From contig NW_025062477.1 of the NCBI RefSeq assembly GCF_000002995.4, positions 62,001 to 126,000 of the forward strand: DNA of 64,000 bases. Direction: 5' to 3'. The translations under genes were made by a program, and so were the position numbers. Positions 12,774 to 40,330 of this stretch are shown piece by piece. Every line of letters begins with the position of its first letter. The first letter of the stretch is position 1. The notes below the pieces were generated by a model that was not told the DNA's origin, made no database searches, and was given only the letters and a program-made list of their open reading frames with translations. Source of the stretch: Brugia malayi (lineage: Eukaryota > Nematoda > Chromadorea > Rhabditida > Onchocercidae).

Positions 12774-14702
12774 TAAGCAGAATGAGCACGACTCTCAACA
12801 ATTATCAATCATATGCTATATTATGTGCCAAGATATCTCAGAACTGCCAAAGTTATTTTCTGCTACATTTCCCTGTTCATTATACTGTTTTGTTGTAAAT
12901 AATTGTGTTTATAATGTGCTTGATTCCAATTTTGTAAGTGTTGTGAATATATACCAGTCAATTTCTCCGTAAATGTTCGAGAAACTGCTCTCACAAACCA
13001 TTTCCTTCTCGACGATACAAAGTCGTATTGCCAAATCTTCAAGATTTCCAAAACATTTACGTATTGCCAATACCATACTCATGCCTCAATGTGGACAATT
13101 TACCACTTTGTTTCAATCTGCTTCTTGATATTGTACCATAGGAAATGCACTTCACTACCACTTTCTCAAATTCCAACTTGTTTGAATATCGATTGTAGTA
13201 GAATATAAAACACTCCCAACATATGCCAATATTTACCTCCTTTTTCTGTAGTATCTACTTAATTTAGTAAAAATGAACATTTGTAAGGAAAACAATCTTA
13301 GAGTGCCTGCACTGGAATATGAAAGTTTCTTATTGACTTTTAAAAAGTTGTCCATGAGGTCTCCCGATGTAAGTTGTTCATGAGAATCTCATTTGTCCAA
13401 TAAAAACGAATGAACGAGAATACCAGAAAAAACCGATAAAAGCACTTATCCTCTAACTACTAGCATATATGAAGTCAAAACACTAGGAAATATCCATTCG
13501 CTTCACAGAAAGGATTATAAAAATGATAAACGATAAGCATTCCTCAAGGACCTATTTGTTATCAACCGCAATTATCTGCTCAGCAATTATCACAGTGACT
13601 TCCTTTAAATGCTACAATTGTACTATTGTGAAGACTTCCATCTAACAAGACCAACAATTACAATCCAAAAGTAGTGGAACAATTTAGTAAGGAGATTTAC
13701 AAAATCAAACAAGAAGTAGCCTAGACAATAATAAGGGGTCATAGTGTCTCAGACATTCTATAGCATTTTTATTACGCCTCTGATGTAATCGCCTTAGGAA
13801 CGAACTACTTTGTTATGAAAGAGAAAAAACATAAAATTCTCTCTTCCCTACATTTTTTCGTTCTTGGGCTATATTTAGTTCTGGACTGATGGAAAATGAC
13901 TTGTATGGATGTAAGTATTCATATGAAGAAAGCACTGAAATATGTACAAATTTCAACAAGGAGGAACACTATGCCTCTCCAAAACAAGAGATCTGCAAGC
14001 AATAATACGAAATTACATATAAAGAGCACCAGATTCATTTGGGTCGAATATCTGCGGTGCAGTACGATAAAGATATTGAAGCACAGGTATACACTGTGGT
14101 TCGTTTTTCACAATCGCAACAACCGTTCGAAAAACACCAACTGTTTTATTGTATAACCAAGTCCCATTTTCGCCTGTCTTCAATCCTTCCTGTAATAAAA
14201 TACTATGCTTTCAACATTTAGGAGAACAAAAATGAATAAAAACAATGGAGTCTATTCTTATGAAAAGAAAAATTTTTTACTTAACGAGGCAAATTTCAAG
14301 ACATTTGTTTCAAGAAGAAATATTTTTTTTTTTTGAAATACTACAGTATTGATATCAATGATAAAATTCCATGTCACACTGCTTCCACTTGTTTATTTTA
14401 AAAGAAATGGATACTGCTGCCAAGAATGCTTTATCCCTTATGCACTGCTTCCAATATTGTAGAGGAAGCAGTCCCATCAGATTAAATCAAACCTTATCTT
14501 TCTCTCCAACCTTTCTTAATCAAAATTTCCCAGTTTCTATTAAATACCACTTTAAGATCTGAACAGAACGATCATGCTCTTCCTTGTCCTTCACTAACAG
14601 ACTCAGTAACATAAGTACATCTCCAGATTTCACATTCCTTCAATTATAATTTTAAAAAGAGATGAATTTTCAGTGAATAGTATCAACGAGCGATATCCTT
14701 CT
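12774..14702. other. Convergent intergenic region between the SLC6 and xnp-1 genes
   Basis: The two genes point towards each other, so this stretch should hold both 3' untranslated regions. Short ORFs here (for example 13896-14156) show no domain and lack splice support. Confidence 0.6.
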
Positions 14703-27257
<12,555 letters not shown>

Positions 27258-27621
27258 CCTATTCCAAGATAAATGTGTTTTTGTTTTTGCTATACATCAT
27301 GATTTAAGAATAGTTTACGCTTATGCTTACTTGTGATCACATGAATAATACAGCGATATAGGGGGCACATGAGATATATCGGTTGGGAAAGATGCTTAGA
27401 AAATTTTAAAAAGCAGAGTTGTTGAATTTAGTTGAATTCTAAACATTCTCTCTTCACAATATATGACCATCGACCATTCTTCCATGGCAAAACACAATTA
27501 AAATCAAATGTCACTTTTTCAATTCATTGTATTTCATTTTTTGAATATATTCCGCAAATGTAAACCAATTTACAAATAAAAAAAGTTTATTTGTTAACTT
27601 TTAATTTTTTAATCAGAGAAA
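27258..27621. other. Short intergenic spacer between the small helical gene and xnp-1
   Basis: The spacer is 364 bases on the same strand, AT-rich, and ends in an acceptor-like GGAATAG directly before the xnp-1 ATG. The spacing fits a nematode operon but does not prove one. Confidence 0.5.
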
Positions 27622-29219
27622 CTAAACTAAAAACCTGCTGCAGTTATTGCTGAAATAGCTATTTGCTACATCATTTCGTGAGCTTTTCAGTGTTTCTATA
27701 ATTGTATCCATCTGCTGGATAAAAGACTTCGTATGTTCCTGGAGAATAATCGTACAATCCTCTGAATGATTTCCATTGGCATATGTAAATAATATTTGAC
27801 GAGCCTGTAAATTCTTCATTAAAATACGAATGAATTAAATAAAAAATTGCCAGAAAAAGTGAAATATTCGATCTTTATGATGACTTGGAAATACTTGTAA
27901 AATATTAGGTTTAAACTAGAAATTGTGAAAAAAATTCAATTAAAATTCAATTAGCTTCAATTAGAACCATGACAGATAAATTAAAGACTAGACGATTTGT
28001 GTAAAATATGTAAGTTAAAAAAAAAAAGAAGGAAAGACACAACGAATATTAGCATTGTTGAAGGAACCGAACCATACTGATATTTTCTGAAGCTACATTA
28101 ATATGAATTCTTTTAATAACTTAACCAATGGACAAAACGAAACAAATATTAAATGATTATAATGTTAGTCCTTTCCAAAGTGTTTACATCTAACTTATCA
28201 GAGTACAACTGCATCATTTAAAGTGCAGTGTTTATTGAAGTTTCGAATAGTTACGCCATCAATTTACACCAACGTAGCTCTAATATTCTGGGACTGCGTT
28301 TTAAAAATTGATTGGAAATGATTCGGAGGCCAGTGAATATTTAAGTAAGTTAGATATTGTCTAAGAATATAAAAGAATTTATATACTCAAATATTTCCAT
28401 GTTATATCGTCTTCTTTTAGAAATCAAACCTATCACTCTTATTATTTAAAAAAATCATAAGTTTGAAAACGATATAATATCAAAGTGTTTGGAACATAAA
28501 TTTTGATCCTCTTTAGTAAATAATGAAGCACCAAACATTCATGTATCACATAAGGTATAAAATATATGTAAAACCATATAAAAAAGAAAAAGAGAAAATT
28601 ATAATTGGACGAATTTCCGCATTCCTAGAAATGATTCGATTTTGGAAGAGCACTACGTAGAACTGAATAGATATATGCAGCACAGATCTCAGAATTACAT
28701 TTTTTACTATCTGCAAATAACACGTGAACACGGCTACATGATGAACGCCATTAAACAGCCACTCTTCTTTTCAAACACATCATCTTAGAGGCTAGGCTGT
28801 TTATGAAAAAAAAAAAAAAAACGTTTATGCAAAGAATGTTAGCAGGTTGATCTTTCATTCCTTACAATAAATGACATGTATTATCACTAAATTTTGATTC
28901 CACTATGTTTTCCAAGTGGAAATTCTTATAAAAACAATTCCCTTCCATTCCGCACTCGTATCGAAAAATACAAATGACAGAAAATTGAATTCAAGATGGG
29001 AGGAAACACGAAAATGGAACAGAATTAAAAACGATACTATCTTCTCAAAAATTTAATTATTTTTAATGACTTGGGAGTAATTAAATATAAACAGCGACTA
29101 CTGCTAACCTTAGTTAATTGGTCCAAATTATTAGTAAGTGTCGAACTAATTAAATCGATGGAATTGACCAAATTATCGAATCCATTCGGAAGGACACATA
29201 AACCATTTACCGTATTCAT
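27622..29219 (-). CDS. Small helical protein of unknown function upstream of xnp-1
   Basis: Two exons (29109-29219 from the first ATG, and 27622-27804) join in phase 0 across a GTTAGC...TTTACAG intron and give 97 residues. A good acceptor, TATTTTCCAG, lies just before 29244, and the first ATG follows 25 bases later, which fits spliced-leader addition. The predicted protein is almost all helix-compatible and polar, with heptad-like stretches DLISSTLTNNLDQLTK and IILQEHTKSFIQQMDTIIET. There is no signal peptide or membrane segment. Size and composition resemble small helical subunits of multi-protein complexes, but I cannot assign a family. It lies 364 bases upstream of xnp-1 on the same strand, so the two may be co-transcribed. 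An additional upstream exon cannot be excluded. Confidence 0.6.
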
Positions 29220-29244
29220 AACCGATTGAGAAATAATATTCTCA

Positions 29245-31792
29245 CTGGAAAATAGAGCCAACTTTTCACGACTTCTTGAAATTTCTTAGAGCAATCTCTA
29301 AAACAGTGTAAAAATACTATGTTAACTTTAACACTTCTGTGACATCACCCAACGTGACTGATGATAAGGATGAAGTTCCTCGTTTTTTCTTCTTTTCATT
29401 TTCGGATATTGATTTATTACAAATAAAAATTGTACATTTAGATATTCTAAAGTCCTAAAGTTACGACAAATTATGAAGGAAGTTAAATGCTCGAATATAA
29501 CAGCGTCGAATCTGCTTACATTCATATTATCTTATATTTATATTATCAACCTGCGTTATAAGCGATTTGCCTGTACTGAAATGTCATACAAAAAAAGGTA
29601 TAAATGATAAATAAAGGTCATATCTGATGCAGCGATGCATTTCTGAAATAGTATTATTATCGCGAAGAATTATCAATTCTCTTAGTTTTCTGATAACAAA
29701 TTGATCCAACGAAAACATATATACAATTAAGTCTTTCACTTACTAGTTTTCAGTCCCGAGTTTATAAAACGAATTTCTAACGAAAGAGTTAAAAATCTAC
29801 AAATGTCTGCTATGTTTTATCCAAAGTCTCTTCAGAAATCTATTATCTTACACTAGCCGAATTGCTCTGGAACTGATTCGAAATGGAAAACTAGAATTGG
29901 TTTCTGATTAGAAATCAGCAGGTAATGAAAAGGAATGAAGAAAGAAATTAGCAATGGGATTTGAAATTGAATCAGAAGTAGACAGTCTGATGCATCTGGA
30001 GCTGATAAAAAACTGAAATTATTTTCTCCCAAAGAGGGACTTCAATTAATTTTAAATCAAAGAGAAGTTCGGCTAATCTCCTCTGGAGTTAATGCACAAT
30101 GAAAGAAGTAATAACTTGTAAAAAAATCGTTGTTTGAAAAAATTTTTGATTTAAAACAAATAAATAATGGAAAACTGTTAGAAATTTGGTTTAAATCTAA
30201 ATGCGCTCATTAAATTTGAATAGCTAATCCAGAGTAGAAAAATACAGAAGCATATTTGAAAATGATCAGAATAAATAGCTTAGCTCTTAATTCCTTCCTT
30301 TCCATTGCCAACTATTCATAGAATATTGTTACCAAAATTAATTTAAGATCAGATACTTGAATTCCTATCTTAAAAAGCTGGAACTCATTTTCCAACTGGA
30401 ATAATTTAAGATCGATTATTCCTGGATTTGTAAGATGAATTTCTAATTAAGGAAAATTCTCAACCTCTCACTTTCTCTGCTAACTCACTAATCACACTTC
30501 TGGCATTTTACCGAGAATTCCCGACTCCCAGGTAAGATCCCCCGTCTATGACAGCTAATCCCTGTCCATCAAATTAGACCCCATCAATCAGTCCTCTTTT
30601 TAACTTCAACTCACTCTTAACTGCACCTGAAAATAGTGTGCAATGCGCTATGGACACAGACAGCAAAGAACTATGGAAATAGTATGCCAGCATTGGTGCA
30701 TACTCTTATTCTCTGCCTGTCTCTGCTAGCCTACAGTGCAATGGCTAGTGGAGTTGTTACGAGACTTTGCGACAGTTGTGGCCACCTGTCATAGAGTGCA
30801 CTTTGACCTGTCACAGTGGCCAAGACCTTGCCAACTACCTTCCTTGTCTCCTACATCTTTCACGGCTATTAAATTAGTTGTGTGTACAGATTGCACATCT
30901 TCTCCTTCTCTTCATTTCCATTTCTCCACCAGGCTTCCCTGCCTGTCTGATCCGTAGCCTTCCCTTACAGTGATGACAAGAGCAAAAGCAGAGAGACTCG
31001 AGATTAGCTAGTCGAGCACAGACCGACAAGTACACATGTTACTTCGGATGGGCATCTTGCATTCCCTAGCTGGTGGATAGGGTAACGTTGTAAGGAGCGT
31101 TTCGGTTTGGCTGCTGCTATTGCCGAGGAAATTACGTGAGGAGTGACGCACACTTATATGTTCCGTCACATCTCTCCTCCAAATGTTATGAAATGGTTAC
31201 CTAAATAGTGGAAACCGTGGGGTGCTATCATTTTTTTTCCCAGTAATTTACGTCTGGAGATGATAACAGACCCCAAGACATCATTTTGATAACAAACAGC
31301 CAAGACATCATCATTGGTCATAGTAAAGCAACTGATTTTGCCAAGATAACATCTGTCTCTCTCTCTCTCTCTGTTCTACTATATGTATAATATCATCTTT
31401 AGATGGTGGAATTTATACGAATATATACACAATGATAAAATAATCAGGAACGCGTAAATCGGCTTCTCTTCAAATTTATGAAATTCGTTTTAAATTTTCT
31501 TTCAAAAGATTTAGAACAAAAAAACGACAATTACTTCGATCAACATGCACAACATTATGTACAAAAAGAATTATGCTTAAAAAGAAACTATTCTCTTCTA
31601 AATTTTTCATAAATTCCCGGATTTTACGAAGAACTTCGAGAAAATACGAGATAAATTTGGAAAGGAATACTTTTTTTTTATTAGTACGATTTGGATTTAC
31701 AAAAAAAGTTTTCCATTGGAGAATTCCCGTAACTGGTATCGTTTTTCAGAACTGTTAGGTGATAGAAATTAAGCTCGCTGTAGACCGGTCAT
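29245..31792. other. Intergenic region between Axin and the small helical gene
   Basis: No convincing coding exon was found. The ORFs at 30736-30957 and 31573-31758 have no domain and no splice partners. A CT dinucleotide run lies near 31356-31372. The part near 31.7 kb is probably the Axin 3' untranslated region. Confidence 0.5.
31356..31372. repeat. Short CT dinucleotide repeat
   Basis: About eight CT units, read directly. Confidence 0.8.
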
Positions 31793-34700
31793 TCAGTCAG
31801 ACTCTGAACAACTTCGGCATTCCGCGGTTATTCGGCCTTCAAATATCGGAAGTACGGCACAATCATCATCAATTATGGTCCATTGGTAGGGTGCCGAACA
31901 ATCCTCACAATCACTTTTGAAAAAAAACCTGAAACACGAAGTTCCTCTTCATCTTATTCTTTCAGATTTAAATTATTTCCTTCGGTTTAGTTAAAGTACT
32001 CAGACTCAGGACACGAGAAACCAGTAATAAAAGCTTGGGCAACAAAAATTCTGACCATAGCATTAGTGTTCAATTACTTTCACTCAAATTTATATCTTTT
32101 AGTCGCATAGAACACCTACTCTTTATATAGGTAATTACAATTATAATGACCAAAATAAGTAATTACGAACTGATTATGAATTAAGGTTTCGTCTTCTACT
32201 TTCAATAATTTGTTCATGTCTTTACCATGGTATTTTACTTTAAATGCCTTTACTGAATGTCATTGCTGTTCCCTGCATACTGTTTATTTGATCGGATACT
32301 ACCTTTTGGTTGTTCTCGATGAAATACCGAAGCACCGACGGAATTCACGAAATGTAATATCACGCATTTCCATTTTGGCCACGAATGGTGCTTCCGCATT
32401 TTCTTCCCTGTAGGAAATTGGTAGCTGCTGCTTCTTCGGACATAAGTCGTTGCTGAAATTATCACTAAGATGAGATGTCTCTCAGGTTTTATAACCTCAA
32501 AATGCGCCTGGGTGGCAAACAGATAAACTCACACAAACAATGGCTGTTTTTCCTCTTGTTGCAGTGGAAATGAGCAATAGTAAAAGCTGCTAGTTGACGC
32601 CTCGCTGCATGCTGAAAGATGAAATCCTGGTGAAAACTTTCAATTCTGCAAATTATTAATTTGATTTGCACGATTTCTCCTGTGAAATATCGATAGTGCA
32701 AACAATTCTACCAAGTATATTTGAACTTGTCGCCCGACAAATATAATTCAACTTACATTGTGGGAAAGAAGAAGTTTGCGTGGACATTGCCATATGGCGT
32801 GCTTTCTCAAAAAGGGCTGCTCGATTGATGATATTAGCCGATTCGGAACTACAGAAACCGGAACTATCCGAATACCGATGTCTGCCGTAATCATTGCTGA
32901 AACTTTCGTCTTTTTCTTCACCATTGCTACTTGATATTATATGTATCGAAAAATTCCTACTGCCAATGAGAAGTTTACTTACCTGGACAGCGGTGTTGTA
33001 CTGCGCAAACTATGCAATCCACGATTTGCAGCACAGTTACGATAGTTCTTTAATGCGACACCACCAGGAGGTGGAGCAAAACCATGTTGTCCGTATGGAT
33101 TCGACATATTATTGTGAAGAGTATTTGTGAGACGTATCGGTGATGCGGACACTGGAAGTTTGCGTTGCAAGTATTTTGGTGATTGTATTCAAATTATGAG
33201 ATACTCGTAGTATGACTCGTAGCATAGCATAATCATTTTTTTTGTACAAAGTTGTTAGTACCTTTATTTATATAAATAAGGGTTTCTCCGTAGATTTTAA
33301 GAGATTTCTAAAAAAAATGACTTGATCTACGTTTCTCCTCTTTCGGATTCACATCACATTCAGCATTCATCCTTTGTTCGTATTTATCCAGCGAATCATT
33401 GCTTATTACTGAATCGACTTCATCATTACCTTCCGTCGTTATTGTCAGTTGGTCCAGATCTCTGCAATTATATATCATATCATATCATGTAGGTATATTT
33501 ATGCTGCATCTCTGCGGCAGATATTTGGGAAAAAATTCAAAATTTTAAAAATTTACATGAAATCAGACCACATATCATGGAATGAGTATATGGGAAGCGA
33601 GAAAGTGCTCATGATATCAGAATAATAAACTTATGTCGACGGTATAAAGATTCTAGACTAAGGAGACAATTTCATAGACTGTTTTATAAAATCAAAAACC
33701 TAGTAAGAGGTAATAAAAATAAAGGAAAAAGAAGGCAATTTAATAAACCTAGCAAATATTTCAATTCCGGTTTCATGTTTATATTGTTCTAAACGGTGAG
33801 CGATTTTATCGAGTTTGCAGCGTAAAATTTCCGAAAACCGTTCTCTTTCTTCCGGACGTTGATGCTTGAAATCGCTACCGTCCGCTGGACAGGTAAGTAA
33901 TGCTTGCTGTTGTTGATGATGCTAAAAGTAAAACAATAACCACCAATTCCATTCCTTGGCAATTTCAATGACAAAAAAACATTGAGAGGAAATAATGTGC
34001 ATTCAAAAGTCGACAAAACCAATCGCTGCTAAGAAGTAGATGAAGCGTACTTTAAAAATATTTTGTGGAAAAAGAGGATTATTTGCAAGAGAAATTGCCG
34101 AAAAGGAAAAGCTTTTGTTGTTCAGTCCAAGAATTCCTCTGATAGATTCAAATGAGAAAGGTTAGTTATAATGATTGGAAATTCTGTTAGAAATAAACAT
34201 ATCGTTGCCTCTATAACCCACTGGCACAGAATATCCTCAATACTAAAGGAAATCTAAGTGAATGAGTAAGTGAAGAAGTCATTCATTAGGAGAAAGTGCA
34301 CATATTTCAAGATAATTACTTACTCCATGGAACCTTTGTAGCGGCAGTCGTTCCCAATGACGTCTAGAACTATTTCGTTTATTTCCACTATCTTCACTTG
34401 AAACAGCACTGCATGATACAGAGTCACGTGAGTTACGCTTGCTTACGTTTTGTATGGAGACATTTCGCCTCGGTAACTTCCACCTGAATGGAGATTCTGA
34501 CGTTGAAAGGATACAAGCCTAGTATAAATACATCACAGAATTGGGATATAATTATATTTTATAAAGATTAATCATGAAAATACGACCTACAAATTGTATT
34601 ATTTGTTTAATTTTCAATAGAATTCCCGAAATTATGAAAAGTTCTTATCATATAAAGTTAATATATCAAAAATAATTAATTGGCATACTTTTTCCAGACT

Positions 34701-36355
34701 GAATTTCGACCACCAAATCGTATCGAGACATCATCACTCGTTGAAGCACATGCATGACATCCGGTCGAATAAACTGTAGCATCGTTTTCATCCCGAGCGG
34801 AAAATGCTGCCGACTCAGTAAGTTCCGCATTTTGATTCAGCAGCTGAGAATGAAAAAAGACTAAAATCGATATTCAATTCTAAATATTAATGTTTGGTAC
34901 CAAAATTAATCCTACACAAAATTTTGTCCAACAACGCATCTAAGTGATCAAATATGTGATCATCCAAGACACGATGAAATAGACGCGTAACAGTCAAAAA
35001 AGTAATACTTACATTATAATAATTGTCAGAATTAACAAAGAGAGCGTGTTGCTTGCGCAAATAAGCCAGCAGTTCCTCCTGACAAGGTTCGAACAGGTTG
35101 CTGTGCGGAAGTTTATTTGCGGATAAGGCATGAATCCGCTCCGACATCTCTCTTCTGGTAGTATCGGGAAAGAAAGTACAGGTACCACTGCGTATGCTAC
35201 AATAAAACATAGATAAATATGCAAAATATGAATGCATTCCTTAGAGATAATAGAAAAGCCAATGGTATGCTTACGGCAATGTGAATTTCAACTGAAATTT
35301 ATCAGAAAATAACTCGAAAAAAAAAAAAAACCTTATGTATTTGCGATGTATTTTGCATGCTATTTCAGCGCATTTTGGATCATTACGTTCTATCAAACTC
35401 CTACAAATAGAAAAGATGAAATAACTCATTATTCCTAAACAAGAATGAAAAGGCCATTTTCCATCCGGAATTTCTCTTCTAAATGATTTATGCAAATGTG
35501 CTTGATTGATTATAATAAAATGAAAAGCTTTCTTCTTGTCCTTCACATGAATGGAAAATTAGTAGGTAAAAATTTTGAAATTATCATAATCTTTTGAAAT
35601 CCGAAACTTTTTGCAGATGTTTCAAAATTAAGAAAACAATTTTGTAAAAAAGGATACTTTTAATATCGTGCCAACAACACAGTTGCCCCTGATTAACTGC
35701 TAAATCTTTTCCTCAATGGATAATTAAATTGAAATTTAAAAGTTTTTAGTTGTTTGAAATTCCACAATTTTTGTTCCCTTTGTAGAAATAAATATCAGTG
35801 TGGTAAAAGTGAAAAAGTTGACAGAACAATGTGACGGTCGATATCATCAACATATTTCAGAATTAACCAAATTATCTTCGACAGCGGTCACAACTCTGTC
35901 CTGTACCAACAATTTGCAGTTATTTGTTATTTATCAGGTCAACGAATGGAAGCATCTTTGGGGGAGAAAATTTCGGGGAATTTATGCAAAAACTTTTTTC
36001 AGACTCGTTATACTGGTATTTTCAAATTTTCAGGTAGAAATTTCCAATTCCAATTTAATCATCCATAACTCTGTGCCAATTTAATCATCCATAACTCTGT
36101 GTATTTCATTAGAATTCGACAAATATATAAATAAATAAGCAAGCATATATATTATTTATTTAAAATCTTTATGTACTTGAAGGCTTTGATAGCAAAGTAT
36201 AAGTCGATAGAATCAATAAGTCTCGTGCCATCGTCCCTAAACCATTCCTTGAAGGCTTCTAAGCCAAAAGCATCTTCCAGGACACTCTCTAAATTGCTTG
36301 ACCAAGTCATACACCCATCCATGAAATCTGTAAAGGAATTCCGTTCTTCTCGCAT
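31793..36355 (-). CDS. pry-1: Axin orthologue (PRY-1-like), RGS and DIX domains
   Basis: Axin is the cytoplasmic scaffold of the beta-catenin destruction complex in Wnt signalling. Twelve exons (36355-36177, 35400-35332, 35196-35013, 34843-34689, 34483-34324, 33921-33749, 33461-33331, 33151-32983, 32926-32757, 32611-32533, 32452-32303, 31928-31793) join in frame to 584 residues. The RGS domain lies at about residues 18-145: WSSNLESVLEDAFGLEAFKE, then ERNDPKCAEIACKIHRKYI, then CQEELLAYLRKQHALF. The middle is polar and low in complexity, with an RPEERERFSEILRCKLDKIA segment similar to the conserved helical region of other Axins. The C-terminal 80 residues are a DIX domain: PISYREENAEAPF, FREFRRCFGISSRTTK, WTIIDDDCAVLPIFEG. 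An acceptor (TTTTGTAG) lies 43 bases before the ATG, compatible with trans-splicing. RGS plus DIX in this order identifies Axin; pry-1 versus the paralogue axl-1 is less certain. Confidence 0.9.
36050..36101. repeat. Perfect 26-bp tandem duplication
   Basis: Bases 36050-36075 are repeated exactly at 36076-36101, inside the first Axin coding intron... more precisely just 3' of Axin exon 1 on the coding strand. No function is suggested; a recent slippage or repair event is the simplest explanation. Confidence 0.85.
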
Positions 36356-38228
<1,873 letters not shown>

Positions 38229-40043
38229 ACGACAAAAATTCTCATTTTTGAAGTTTGTTTTAAAAATAAAAATAGGTGAATTAATAAAAAAGGTAGCAAT
38301 GAGGAAGTGAGTGACCGATGTAAACACCACCTATCCCAGTTTTCTCAATCGTTCCTTCCTCTGCCTGCAAAACATTATTCCTTGTAGCACATCTTAAACC
38401 TTCTGGAAAAGTTAGAGAGAAGAATAAGTCATTCAAACAAAATTCAGTGCACTAATTGGGAACAGAACTATAAAAGGTTTCCTTAACGATTAAAGGAAAA
38501 TACTTCTAAAGCTTTTAGTGAATTAGTTGAGTAAGTTCAATTAAAACTCAACCATCAAGCAAAAACACTGATCTAAAGAATCTTGCAAACTATTTTGTCA
38601 GTCAGGTTAAATTACCGGAGGCAAATCAAATTAGTCAGTGAAGGGAATTTATCAAATGTAAATAAATAATGCTTAAAAAGAATTTGTCCGGCAGTTCCGT
38701 TTTATTTTAAAAATTGGTATGATACTAATTTTCCTAACTGCTAACAGTTGATTAACATTTGATAATACTTGAAATAGTAGTGTTGGCCTGATTATATGTA
38801 AGGTAAAATGAGAAGAATCTAGTTAGGAGTGAGGCGGCAAATAGATTGAAGGCGCAAAAAGATGATTGTTGTTCGATTAAACCCAACTGAAATAGATTTT
38901 CAAAGTGAGAAGAGATTCTCGAGGAGAAAAGTACTTTAACAAGTAATATTTTAACACCATCGCTTTTATTCCTAACTGAACATTCAATTGTTGGAGATGG
39001 GAAATAATCAAATGAAATAAACCGGATAGCTAACATCCTGGAACTGTGAAATTTATTCCGGAAATTCTAACAATAATTTCACAACCGGTGGTAATTGAAT
39101 TCAACATCAAAACTGACTTATAAAGGAACCGTAAATGCTGGCACACTACACTACACAGTCTGTCTCACCTGAATTCTTCCTCGCAAACGTGATCAGCAAC
39201 GAGCTCTTACAACGTGTGTCGTACATAAACAGAGCGGTAGATAAATACAAACACACACATTGATAGAAAAGAACGAAATTGGAAAACAAGTGGGCAGTGG
39301 AGGAGAAGAGGATAGGATAGAAGTACTGTTGTAAGGTTGGCACTGGTGGCAATGACGGTGCTGGCGGTACCGTCTTTGAAGTCTAAGGCGGCATTTTGTG
39401 GATTATTAGAGGTGCGACGGCGGGTAACATCAAAAGAGTGCTCACTTCCCCTTCTCTAGAAACCTCTATTCATTACAATCAGCAACTATTCATCTGCTTC
39501 TTCTTCCCCTTTTCTTGCTCTCTCTCTCTCCCTCTACCTTTCCACTGAAATTTCGAAGCCTTAACTCTTAACTATATTATTGGCAGCGACAACAACACAG
39601 TAGCAATAGTTACTTCAAGAAATGTTGATCCGTCGGCACCTTTCATCTCGCCATCTCGAATCGAAACTCCACGAACTGTCATTGCTGTCACCGCCACCAC
39701 CACCGCCTGTTCCTTTCTACTTTAAGAGCAGTGGTTGACTCATCCTCTCCGCAGCGCAACGTGACTTCACCGCAATGGAATAGCACCATCATCCATCCAT
39801 CCTTTGCCCTTTCTGCTTCCTTCCGACACAGTGTATGTATGTGTTCGATAATGCACTCAGTGCTTCTTCATTCGCTCATCAGCCGCCATCTCTTAGCAGT
39901 CGTAGCCCGCAAAGACAGGTAATCACTGATAGCAGAAAGTCAGTGATGTGACCACTGACCATCACTAATGTATTTCGCAAAGGTCACTCAGGTACAGTGT
40001 CATCTGCTTCCTTCCACTGTAATGTGAAGTATATCTACTAGAT

Positions 40044-40330
40044 AAGACGAGAGAGAGAAGGAATGCGAGGACGTGGTGAGGAGAAAAAAAAGGAGAAAAG
40101 ATTCTGGAATTACTATTAATAAGAGACATATTGAAAAGTAGCATAGGCAGGGCTATCATTAATCATAAAGATACGTAAAAGATATGAGAGAGTGAATGAC
40201 ATGTGAGGAATGAGTGAGATGAGAGAGAAGGAGAGAAGTTAGTAAGGTTGGCTAGTGAATGTAATTGAAGAGAGGAACGGAAAGTTATAAAAGTGTGAGA
40301 GGCGAAATTAAGTAAGGAGAGAAAGCTGAC
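40044..40330. repeat. Purine-rich (GA-rich) strand-asymmetric tract
   Basis: Nearly 300 bases in which the plus strand is mostly purine, built of GAGA, GTGAG and GGAGAA motifs. It contains no long exact repeat. Such tracts are common in nematode intergenic DNA. Confidence 0.6.

Noticed and set aside
34409..34446. A 38-base intron splitting an Axin exon
   Set aside because: A downstream acceptor at 34484 keeps the frame with a single uninterrupted exon (34324-34483), which reads more like protein and avoids an implausibly short intron.
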